Below, piece by piece: positions 26,806 through 33,361 of a stretch of 33,361 nucleotides of DNA. The notes under the pieces are model-generated. The model searched no databases, had not been told where the DNA came from, and saw only the letters and a list, made by a program, of their open reading frames with translations. Position 1 is the first letter of the stretch; each line of letters opens with the position of its first letter. The translations under genes and the position numbers were made by a program. Source of the DNA: Lysobacterales bacterium (lineage in GTDB: Bacteria; Pseudomonadota; Gammaproteobacteria; Xanthomonadales; Xanthomonadaceae); the NCBI GenBank assembly GCA_020442465.1, contig JAGRJY010000006.1, positions 83,938 through 117,298 on the forward strand. Reading direction: 5' to 3'.

Positions 26806-27345
26806 TCAGTTGCGGAACGGGAAGCGGAACGCTTCAAGAAGCGCTTTGGCTTCTTCGTCGGACTTCGCCGTGGTGGCGATGGAGATGTCCATGCCACGCA
26901 TCGCATCGACCTGGTCGAAGTCGATTTCCGGGAAGATGATCTGTTCCTTGACGCCCATGTTGTAGTTCCCACGGCCATCGAAAGAACGACCGGACACACC
27001 ACGGAAGTCGCGCACTCGGGGCAACGAAATGTTGATCAGACGGTCGAGGAACTCAAACATCCGAGCCCGGCGCAGGGTGACCTTGCACCCGATCGGCCAG
27101 CCGTCACGAATCTTGAACGAAGCGACGGACACTCGCGCCTTCGTCACGATCGGCTTCTGTGCCGCAATCTTGGTCATGTCGGCGACGGCGTTCTCGAGAA
27201 TCTTTTTGTTCCCGACAGCCTCACCAACGCCCATGTTCAGCGTGACCTTGGAGATGCGGGGCACTTCCATCACGTTCTTGTAGCCGAATCGCTCCATGAG
27301 CTTCGGCACCACTTCGTTCTTGTAGATCGTTTCAAGCCGGGTCAT
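26806..27345 (-). CDS. rplE: 50S ribosomal protein L5
   Basis: 5S rRNA-binding protein contacting the P-site tRNA (179 residues, as in E. coli). Motifs: [38 protein letters not shown] and [25 protein letters not shown]. The ATG at 27345 was preferred over one two codons earlier (27351): it gives 8-base spacing to AGGA and restores the 11-base gap typical of this cluster. Confidence 0.97.
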   Translation of the reverse strand: MTRLETIYKNEVVPKLMERFGYKNVMEVPRISKVTLNMGVGEAVGNKKILENAVADMTKIAAQKPIVTKARVSVASFKIRDGWPIGCKVTLRRARMFEFLDRLINISLPRVRDFRGVSGRSFDGRGNYNMGVKEQIIFPEIDFDQVDAMRGMDISIATTAKSDEEAKALLEAFRFPFRN

Positions 27346-27356
27346 GGCCATATTCC

Positions 27357-27671
27357 TCAGGCGTCGATCGCCTCACCGCTCGAGCGGAACACACGCAATT
27401 TGCGTCCATCCTCGAGCACTTTGATACCGACTCGGTCGCCCTTTCCGGCGGCCGCGTTGAAGATCATCACGTTGGAAACGTGGATCGGAGCCTCACGTTC
27501 GACGATGCCGCCTGGCTGGTTGGCCTGCGGGTTCGGCTTGGTGTGGCGCTTGATCAGGTTGACGTTGGAAACGACTACCCGATCACCAGCGACGCGGATC
27601 ACTTCGCCGCGCTGGCCTTTGCTCTTTCCGGTGATCACGACGACCTGATCACCCTTGCGAATACGGTTCAT
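27357..27671 (-). CDS. rplX: 50S ribosomal protein L24
   Basis: KOW-domain protein that starts 50S assembly (104 residues, as in E. coli). The N-terminal [27 protein letters not shown] is the KOW motif; [33 protein letters not shown] follows. Gaps of 12 bases upstream and 11 downstream. Confidence 0.98.
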   Translation of the reverse strand: MNRIRKGDQVVVITGKSKGQRGEVIRVAGDRVVVSNVNLIKRHTKPNPQANQPGGIVEREAPIHVSNVMIFNAAAGKGDRVGIKVLEDGRKLRVFRSSGEAIDA

Positions 27672-27683
27672 GTTCCGGACTCC

Positions 27684-28052
27684 TTACAGCACTTCCGGGG
27701 CGAGCGACACGATCTTCATGAACTTCTCACCGCGCAGTTCGCGGGTGACCGGTCCGAAGATGCGGGTGCCGATCGGCTCCTGCTTGTTGTTGAGCAGCAC
27801 CGCGGCGTTGCCATCGAAGCGAATCAGCGAACCGTCCGGACGGCGCACACCCTTGCGGGTACGCACGACCACGGCGTCATACACCTCGCCCTTCTTGACC
27901 TTGCCGCGCGGGATCGCGTCCTTGACGCTCACCTTGATGATGTCGCCAATGTGCGCGTAGCGGCGCTTGGAACCGCCGAGCACCTTGATGCACATCAGTT
28001 CCTTGGCGCCGCTGTTGTCTGCCGCGGCCAGCGTGGACTGCATCTGGATCAT
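27684..28052 (-). CDS. rplN: 50S ribosomal protein L14
   Basis: Protein at the subunit interface (122 residues; 123 in E. coli), the binding site of the silencing factor RsfS in bacteria. Motifs: [33 protein letters not shown] and the terminal [19 protein letters not shown]. First gene of the classical spc operon, though no break or promoter separates it from rpsQ (12 bases). Confidence 0.98.
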   Translation of the reverse strand: MIQMQSTLAAADNSGAKELMCIKVLGGSKRRYAHIGDIIKVSVKDAIPRGKVKKGEVYDAVVVRTRKGVRRPDGSLIRFDGNAAVLLNNKQEPIGTRIFGPVTRELRGEKFMKIVSLAPEVL

Positions 28053-28064
28053 GGTTCAGCCCTC

Positions 28065-28325
28065 TTACTGCGCCACGCGCGAAACGATTTCGACGACGCG
28101 CCAGTTCTTTGTCTTGGACATGGGACGGCACTCGGACAGACGGACCACGTCGCCTTCCTGGCAACCCTGCTCATCGTGCGCGTGCACCTTGGTGGAGCGC
28201 TTGATGTACTTGCCATAGAGGCCGTGCTTGACCTGGCGCTCGATGAGCACGGTCACGGTCTTCTGCATCTTGTTGCTGACAACTCGGCCTTCGACCGTGC
28301 GCAGCGTTTGGTTGTTCTCAGTCAT
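28065..28325 (-). CDS. rpsQ: 30S ribosomal protein S17
   Basis: OB-fold primary 16S rRNA binder (86 residues; 84 in E. coli). It shows [23 protein letters not shown] and [24 protein letters not shown]. Last gene of the classical S10 block, followed by rplN 12 bases on. Confidence 0.98.
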   Translation of the reverse strand: MTENNQTLRTVEGRVVSNKMQKTVTVLIERQVKHGLYGKYIKRSTKVHAHDEQGCQEGDVVRLSECRPMSKTKNWRVVEIVSRVAQ

Positions 28326-28336
28326 GTCCCTAACCC

Positions 28337-28522
28337 TTACTTGGCCGCGCCGAGCAGCATCTTGGTACGCGCAACTTCGCGACGAACCTTGCGCACCTGA
28401 TGGCTCTGATTCAACTGGCCGGTTGCCTTCTGCATGCGCAAACTGAACTGCTCCTTGCGCAGATCGAGCAGATGGGTCTTCAGCTCTTCAGCCGACTTCT
28501 GGCGGAGTTCCTTGAATTCCAT
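28337..28522 (-). CDS. rpmC: 50S ribosomal protein L29
   Basis: Small helical protein near the exit tunnel (61 residues; 63 in E. coli). Start [37 protein letters not shown] is diagnostic. Its ATG overlaps the rplP TAA by one base (TAATG), implying translational coupling. Confidence 0.97.
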   Translation of the reverse strand: MEFKELRQKSAEELKTHLLDLRKEQFSLRMQKATGQLNQSHQVRKVRREVARTKMLLGAAK

Positions 28523-28935
28523 TAGCGCACCGTCCGGACAACAAAAGTGGTCTTCACCGGGAGTTTCGCGGCGGCCAGGCGGAACGCCTCGCGCGCGGTA
28601 TCTTCGGGAATGCCTTCGATTTCATAGAGCATGCGACCCGGCTGGATCGGAGCGACCCAGTACTCCACGTTGCCCTTGCCGTTACCCATTCGCACCTCGA
28701 TCGGCTTCTGGGTGATCGGCTTGTCCGGGAACACGCGGATCCAGAGCTTGCCGCCGCGCTTCACATATCGGCTGATGGTTCGGCGGGCAGATTCGATCTG
28801 CCGTGCGGTCAAAGCTCCACGGCTAACGGCCTTCAGGCCGTACTCGCCGAAGCTCACAGCAGCGCCGTTCCAGGAAAGGCCCTCGTTACGGCCCTTGTGC
28901 ACCTTGCGGTACTTGGTTCTTTTCGGTTGCAACAT
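28522..28935 (-). CDS. rplP: 50S ribosomal protein L16
   Basis: Protein near the A-site tRNA and peptidyl-transferase centre (137 residues; 136 in E. coli). Start [19 protein letters not shown], and the loop [21 protein letters not shown], which in E. coli includes the hydroxylated arginine. It overlaps rpmC by one base. Confidence 0.98.
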   Translation of the reverse strand: MLQPKRTKYRKVHKGRNEGLSWNGAAVSFGEYGLKAVSRGALTARQIESARRTISRYVKRGGKLWIRVFPDKPITQKPIEVRMGNGKGNVEYWVAPIQPGRMLYEIEGIPEDTAREAFRLAAAKLPVKTTFVVRTVR

Positions 28936-28947
28936 GGCTGCGCTTCC

Positions 28948-29649
<702 letters not shown>

Positions 29650-29661
29650 CGTGCGTTCCCG

Positions 29662-29997
29662 TTACTTGGCAGAGCCGACGACCACAGTAATGTGGCTCGT
29701 ACGCTTGAGTATGCGCGCACCACGACCCTTGGCTCGGGCGTGGAAACGCTTCATGGTGGTGCCCTCGTCGACGAACACCCGGCTGACCTTCAGCTCGTCC
29801 ACGTCGGCACCTTCGTTGTTCTCAGCGTTTGAAGTCGCCGACCACAGCACCTTGTAAAGGAGCTGAGCAGCCTTCTTGTCGCTGAACTTGAGCAGGTTGA
29901 GAGCACGCTCAACCGAAAGACCGCGAACCTGATCGGCGACCAGTCGGGCTTTCTGAGGCGCGATGCGCGCACCACGCAAAATGGCTTTCGCTTCCAT
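29662..29997 (-). CDS. rplV: 50S ribosomal protein L22
   Basis: Exit-tunnel protein whose beta-hairpin lines the macrolide region (111 residues; 110 in E. coli). Seen are [59 protein letters not shown]. The hairpin tip shows no large insertion or deletion of the kind that gives macrolide resistance. Confidence 0.98.
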   Translation of the reverse strand: MEAKAILRGARIAPQKARLVADQVRGLSVERALNLLKFSDKKAAQLLYKVLWSATSNAENNEGADVDELKVSRVFVDEGTTMKRFHARAKGRGARILKRTSHITVVVGSAK

Positions 29998-30007
29998 GGC
30001 GCTCTCC

Positions 30008-30277
30008 TTACTTCGACTTCTTGTCGCCGCTGTGACCCTTGAATGTACGGGTCAGAGCGAACTCGCCGAGTTTGTGGCCAACCATGTTCTCGTTGACCAG
30101 CACAGGCACGTGTTGCTTGCCGTTGTGCACCGCGATGGTGAAACCCACCATCTCGGGAACGATCATGGAGCGACGCGACCAGGTCTTGATCGGCTTCTTG
30201 CTGCCGGTTCCCGCCGATTCCACCTTCTTGACCAGGTGGAGGTCGACGAACGGTCCTTTCTTCAGTGAACGTGCCAT
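30008..30277 (-). CDS. rpsS: 30S ribosomal protein S19
   Basis: Head protein paired with S13 near the A-site finger (89 residues; 92 in E. coli). Start [20 protein letters not shown] and the core [30 protein letters not shown] are conserved; C-terminal lysine-rich tail. Confidence 0.98.
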   Translation of the reverse strand: MARSLKKGPFVDLHLVKKVESAGTGSKKPIKTWSRRSMIVPEMVGFTIAVHNGKQHVPVLVNENMVGHKLGEFALTRTFKGHSGDKKSK

Positions 30278-30288
30278 GGCCGCTCCAA

Positions 30289-31110
30289 TTACTTACGACG
30301 GCGCACGATGAACTGCTCAGTGCGCTTGTTGTTACGGGTCTTGTAACCCTTGGTCGGGGTACCCCACGGGGAAACCGGGTGACGACCGCCTGACGTACGG
30401 CCCTCGCCACCGCCGTGCGGATGGTCGACCGGGTTCATGGCCACGCCGCGAACGGTCGGGCGCACGCCCAACCAGCGCTTGGCGCCGGCCTTGCCGATCT
30501 TCTCGAGGTTGTGCTCGCTGTTGCCGACTTCACCAATGGTTGCGCGGCAGTCTGCCGGCACCTTGCGCATCTCGCCCGAGCGCAGGCGAAGGGTGGCATA
30601 GCCACCTTCACGCGCCACCAACTGAGCGGACGCACCGGCCGAACGCGCAATCTGCGCCTTCTTCCCCGGCTTCATTTCAATGCAGTGCACCGTGGCACCG
30701 ATCGGGATATTGCGCAGCGGCAGCGTATTGCCGACCTTGATCGGCGCATCGCGACCGGCCATGAGCTGCTCACCCACCTCGATGCCCTTGGGCGCGATGA
30801 TGTAGCGTCGCTCGCCGTCGGCGTAGCAAAGCAGCGCAATATGCGCAGTACGGTTGGGATCGTATTCGATCCGCTCGACACGGGCAGGAATACCTTCCTT
30901 GTCGCGCTTGAAGTCAACGACGCGATAGTGCTGCTTGTGGCCACCGCCCACGTGACGGGTGGTGATGCGGCCAGCGTGATTGCGCCCACCGGTCTTGGTC
31001 TTCTTCTCGACCAGTGCGGCGTGCGGCGCGCCCTTGTGCAGCTGCTTGTTGACCACGCCCACCTTGGCGCGGCGACCCGGAGAGGTCGGCTTGTAGTTGA
31101 TCAATGCCAT
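30289..31110 (-). CDS. rplB: 50S ribosomal protein L2
   Basis: Core large-subunit protein needed for subunit joining and peptidyl transfer (273 residues, as in E. coli). It shows [27 protein letters not shown] and the conserved histidine region [27 protein letters not shown] near residues 221-247. It sits 11 bases from both neighbours. Confidence 0.99.
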   Translation of the reverse strand: MALINYKPTSPGRRAKVGVVNKQLHKGAPHAALVEKKTKTGGRNHAGRITTRHVGGGHKQHYRVVDFKRDKEGIPARVERIEYDPNRTAHIALLCYADGERRYIIAPKGIEVGEQLMAGRDAPIKVGNTLPLRNIPIGATVHCIEMKPGKKAQIARSAGASAQLVAREGGYATLRLRSGEMRKVPADCRATIGEVGNSEHNLEKIGKAGAKRWLGVRPTVRGVAMNPVDHPHGGGEGRTSGGRHPVSPWGTPTKGYKTRNNKRTEQFIVRRRK

Positions 31111-31121
31111 AGTTCTAAGCC

Positions 31122-31415
31122 TCAGGCCTGGGCCATCATGTCGATCGACTGACCATCGGCCAGTTTCACGTATGCCTTGCGCCAGTCGCCACGACGACCG
31201 CTGCGGAATCGGAAGGTCTTGCTCTTACCCTTGACGTTCACGACGTTGACGGCCTCGACCTTGACGCTGAACAGGGATTCGACGGCAGCCTTGATGTCAG
31301 CCTTGGTAGCGTCGCGCGCCACTTCGAAAACGTATCGGCCGGCCTCGGCGGCTCGCGCGGTCTTCTCGGAGACGTGCGGCGCAAGGATTACCGAGAGGAT
31401 CTTTTCGCTGCTCAT
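31122..31415 (-). CDS. rplW: 50S ribosomal protein L23
   Basis: Tunnel-exit protein that docks trigger factor and SRP (97 residues; 100 in E. coli). Motifs: [17 protein letters not shown] and [27 protein letters not shown]. The ATG at 31415 overlaps the rplD stop by four bases and follows GAGGAG at 8-base spacing; a GTG three codons upstream is less likely. Confidence 0.97.
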   Translation of the reverse strand: MSSEKILSVILAPHVSEKTARAAEAGRYVFEVARDATKADIKAAVESLFSVKVEAVNVVNVKGKSKTFRFRSGRRGDWRKAYVKLADGQSIDMMAQA

Positions 31416-32014
31416 GCCAGCCACTCCTCAACCTTCTTGACCGCATCTTCGGTCATCACGACATAGTCGGAACCCACCAGGGCAACCGGATCGATACCCT
31501 GCACGTCGCGCACCTGCACGTGCGGCAGGTTGCGGGCGGCGAGATACAGCGACTCACTACCCGACTCGGTCACGATAAGCGGACGGGTCACTTCCAGCGC
31601 GGCGAGTTTCGCCACCAATTCCTTGGTCTTCGGCGCGGCGACGTCGATAGCATCCACGATCTTCAGACGACCGTGCCGATTGAGCTCGGAAAGGATCGCC
31701 GCGATCGCAGCGCGATACATCTTGCGATTCACCTTCTGCGCGAAACTCCTGGGCTTCGCCGCAAACGCACGGCCACCACCCACGAAGATCGGGGCGCGAT
31801 AGTCGCCATGACGCGCACCGCCACCCTTCTGCTTCTTGAATTTCTTGGTCGTGCCGCTCAACTCGGAGCGCGTCAGCTGGGCCTTGGTTCCCGCGCGCCC
31901 AGCATTGCGGAACGCGACGACCACCTGATGCACGAGGTCTTCATTGAATTCGCGGGCAAAAATCGCGTCGGAAACCGACAGCGCGCGCCCAGCACCCATC
32001 ACGGAGAGTTCCAT
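31412..32014 (-). CDS. rplD: 50S ribosomal protein L4
   Basis: Tunnel-constriction protein (200 residues; 201 in E. coli) and in E. coli the autoregulator of the S10 operon through leader RNA. The basic tunnel loop [28 protein letters not shown] and the C-terminal [18 protein letters not shown] are intact. The ATG at 32014 follows GAGGAGCGGAACG. Whether L4 controls the hairpin seen upstream of rpsJ here is unknown. Confidence 0.98.
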   Translation of the reverse strand: MELSVMGAGRALSVSDAIFAREFNEDLVHQVVVAFRNAGRAGTKAQLTRSELSGTTKKFKKQKGGGARHGDYRAPIFVGGGRAFAAKPRSFAQKVNRKMYRAAIAAILSELNRHGRLKIVDAIDVAAPKTKELVAKLAALEVTRPLIVTESGSESLYLAARNLPHVQVRDVQGIDPVALVGSDYVVMTEDAVKKVEEWLA

Positions 32015-32025
32015 CGTTCCGCTCC

Positions 32026-32664
32026 TCAACCCTTGGCCGCCGGACGCACGACCACGTCGCCGCCCGGGGCACCCGGCACAGCGCCGCGCACGGCGATCAA
32101 GCCACGCTCAACGTCGACCTTGATGACTTCAAGGTTCTGCGCCGTGCGGCGCACCGAACCCATGTGACCGGACATCTTCTTGCCCGGGAAGACGCGACCA
32201 GGCGTCTGACGCTGACCAATCGAGCCGGGTGAACGATGCGACAGCGAGTTGCCGTGCGTGGCGTCGCCCATGGTGAACCCGTGACGCTTGATCGTGCCGG
32301 CGAAGCCCTTGCCCTTCGTTACGCCCTGGACGTCAACGATCTGGCCCACCGCGAACTGGTCAGCCTTGATTTCGCTGCCAACGCTGTAGGCGCCGATGTC
32401 GGCATCCGCCACGCGCAGCTCCCACAGGTTGCGACCCGCATCAACCTTGGCCTTCGCGTAGTGGCCCGCAGAGGGCTTGTTGACCAGCGCTGCGCGCTTC
32501 GCGCCCGCCGTCACCTGGACGGCGCAGTAGCCGTCCAAATCCAGAGTCTTGACTTGAACCACCCGGTTCGGGGCGGCTTCGATCAAGGTAACAGGCACCG
32601 ACTCACCGTTCTCGGTGAAGACTCGGCTCATGCCGCACTTGCGGCCAATCATTCCGATACTCAT
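32026..32664 (-). CDS. rplC: 50S ribosomal protein L3
   Basis: Early-assembly protein reaching the peptidyl-transferase centre (212 residues; 209 in E. coli). Start [21 protein letters not shown]. The loop [28 protein letters not shown] contains the Gln that PrmB methylates in E. coli (GSIGQ). Confidence 0.98.
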   Translation of the reverse strand: MSIGMIGRKCGMSRVFTENGESVPVTLIEAAPNRVVQVKTLDLDGYCAVQVTAGAKRAALVNKPSAGHYAKAKVDAGRNLWELRVADADIGAYSVGSEIKADQFAVGQIVDVQGVTKGKGFAGTIKRHGFTMGDATHGNSLSHRSPGSIGQRQTPGRVFPGKKMSGHMGSVRRTAQNLEVIKVDVERGLIAVRGAVPGAPGGDVVVRPAAKG

Positions 32665-32674
32665 GGCAGCAACC

Positions 32675-32986
32675 TCAGTACAGCTTGATCTGAACGTCGA
32701 CGCCGGCCGCGAGCTCGAGCTTCATCAGCGCGTCCACGGTCTTGTCGTTCGGGTCAACGATGTCCAGCACACGCTTGTGGGTGCGGGTCTCGTACTGGTC
32801 GCGCGCATCCTTGTCGACGTGCGGCGACACCAGAATGGTGTAGCGTTCGATCTTGGTGGGCAGCGGGATCGGTCCGCGCACCTGCGCGCCGGTCCGCTTG
32901 GCCGTTTCGACGATTTCGCTCGCGGAACGGTCGATCAAACGATGATCGAACGCCTTGAGCCGAATCCGAATCTTCTGGTCCGCCAT
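32675..32986 (-). CDS. rpsJ: 30S ribosomal protein S10 (NusE)
   Basis: 30S head protein that also acts as NusE in transcription antitermination with NusB/NusG. The 103 residues match E. coli in length. Conserved parts are [40 protein letters not shown] and [33 protein letters not shown]. It is first in the S10 block, about 100 bases after a strong promoter and a terminator-like hairpin. Confidence 0.98.
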   Translation of the reverse strand: MADQKIRIRLKAFDHRLIDRSASEIVETAKRTGAQVRGPIPLPTKIERYTILVSPHVDKDARDQYETRTHKRVLDIVDPNDKTVDALMKLELAAGVDVQIKLY

Positions 32987-33055
32987 GGGCCTGGTCCTTG
33001 AATCGTTAAAGAGCGTCGGGAATGGCCGCTGGGCATGCCAGTCCCCAGAAAAATT

Positions 33056-33080
33056 GAGCGAACCGCAAAGCGGTTCGCTC
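33056..33080 (-). terminator. Terminator-like hairpin in the S10 leader (candidate attenuator)
   Basis: A perfect 11-base stem (GAGCGAACCGC, 3-base loop, GCGGTTCGCTC) is followed on the minus strand by AATTTTT. It lies within about 10 bases downstream of the predicted S10 transcription start and 69 bases before the rpsJ ATG. It could be an attenuator, or a terminator for transcripts reading through from tuf. Confidence 0.75.
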
Positions 33081-33089
33081 AGACAGAGA

Positions 33090-33119
33090 AATATAACGCG
33101 CGCAATTGCGCCCTGTCAA
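33090..33119 (-). promoter_or_regulatory. Predicted sigma-70 promoter of the S10 operon
   Basis: On the minus strand a consensus TTGACA (33119-33114) and TATATT (33095-33090) are 18 bases apart. The transcript would start near 33083-33085. Orientation and location suit a promoter for rpsJ and the genes downstream. Confidence 0.75.
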
Positions 33120-33127
33120 CAGGGCGC
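33100..33127. repeat. Two perfect palindromes over the S10 promoter
   Basis: A 20-base inverted repeat (arms GCGCCCTGT and ACAGGGCGC, 33108-33127) encloses the -35 box. It overlaps by four bases a 12-base palindrome GCGCAATTGCGC (33100-33111) in the spacer. Such symmetry could be an operator for a dimeric regulator. Confidence 0.6.
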
Positions 33128-33163
33128 CAGCCAATTGCGCGACATTCCGTGTCTGGCGAACAC

Positions 33164-33232
33164 GAGGCTCCATCCGTGAGCCTCTTTTCGCTGTGCGTAC
33201 CGGCCACTCGGGCCGGCGCGGGCCGAAGCCCG
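33164..33232 (-). terminator. Hairpins downstream of tuf, candidate terminator
   Basis: After the tuf stop come a CGGGC/GCCCG stem with a TTCG loop (33219-33232 on the minus strand) and a perfect 7-base stem GAGGCTC/GAGCCTC (33164-33184). The second has a T4 run only on the plus strand, so it is a poor terminator for tuf; they may still mark the end of the tuf transcript. Confidence 0.4.
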
Positions 33233-33234
33233 TA

Positions 33235-33361
33235 TTACTTGATGATCTTCGCCACCACGCCGGCGCCGACCGTGCGGCCACCTTCGCGAATCGCAAAACG
33301 CAGACCTTCGTCCATCGCGATCGGCGCAATCAGCGACACCACCATCTTGATGTTGTCACCA
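33235..33361 (-). CDS. tuf: Elongation factor Tu, 3' end only
   Basis: The last 41 residues of EF-Tu are visible, cut by the window edge: [18 protein letters not shown], then [22 protein letters not shown] and TAA. This is the conserved domain III end. Its position just upstream of rpsJ fits the str-S10 arrangement of many bacteria. Most proteobacteria carry a second tuf copy elsewhere, which the window cannot show. Confidence 0.95.
   Translation of the reverse strand, partial: GDNIKMVVSLIAPIAMDEGLRFAIREGGRTVGAGVVAKIIK

Overview
The window comes from a GC-rich gammaproteobacterium and most resembles the Xanthomonadales (Lysobacter/Xanthomonas/Rhodanobacter-like). The clues are a complete S10-spc-alpha ribosomal supercluster without rpmJ between secY and rpsM, a class II (plant-like) DAHP synthase, a malate dehydrogenase of the cytosolic type and a prpB/prpC methylcitrate pair. 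This placement is inferred from protein resemblance and gene order, without database searches. No rRNA, tRNA, CRISPR array, insertion sequence or prophage was seen, and no gene-free stretch exceeds 300 bases.

Layout. At 2-3510 (+) four tightly overlapping genes encode GlnRS (5' end outside the window), a cysteine-rich lipoprotein, a zinc nucleoside deaminase and the 23S rRNA methyltransferase RlmM. At 3574-9911 (-) lies a run encoding methylisocitrate lyase PrpB, a fused SpmA-SpmB-type membrane protein, 2-methylcitrate synthase PrpC, a small potassium channel, a possible 26-residue peptide, and a large receiver protein with degenerate GGDEF and EAL-like domains. At 9990-12231 (-) are malate dehydrogenase and an aspartate-type aminotransferase. 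At 12255-18670 are a predicted HExxH lipoprotein, PpiB cyclophilin, a two-helix membrane protein, the ribosome GTPase TypA/BipA, an outer-membrane barrel-like protein, a VOC/glyoxalase-fold protein and DAHP synthase. At 18750-33361 (-) dsbB follows the end of the ribosomal supercluster, which runs tuf (partial), rpsJ, rplC, rplD, rplW, rplB, rpsS, rplV, rpsC, rplP, rpmC, rpsQ, rplN, rplX, rplE, rpsN, rpsH, rplF, rplR, rpsE, rpmD, rplO, secY, rpsM, rpsK, rpsD, rpoA, rplQ.

How it works together. The right half is ordinary, highly expressed translation, transcription and secretion machinery. The regulatory DNA around it is more interesting: the S10 promoter has a consensus -35 inside a perfect inverted repeat and is followed almost at once by a terminator-like hairpin with a T tract. 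The left half combines propionate/C3 metabolism with a gate-type transporter-like protein, a K+ channel and a probably non-catalytic c-di-GMP-type protein whose start codon is buried in a perfect inverted repeat.

The strongest leads are the S10 leader, the degenerate signalling protein with its start-codon hairpin, the SpmA-SpmB fusion inside the methylcitrate cluster, and the start-codon anomaly of the metalloprotease-like lipoprotein. I found no clear new defence or mobile system.
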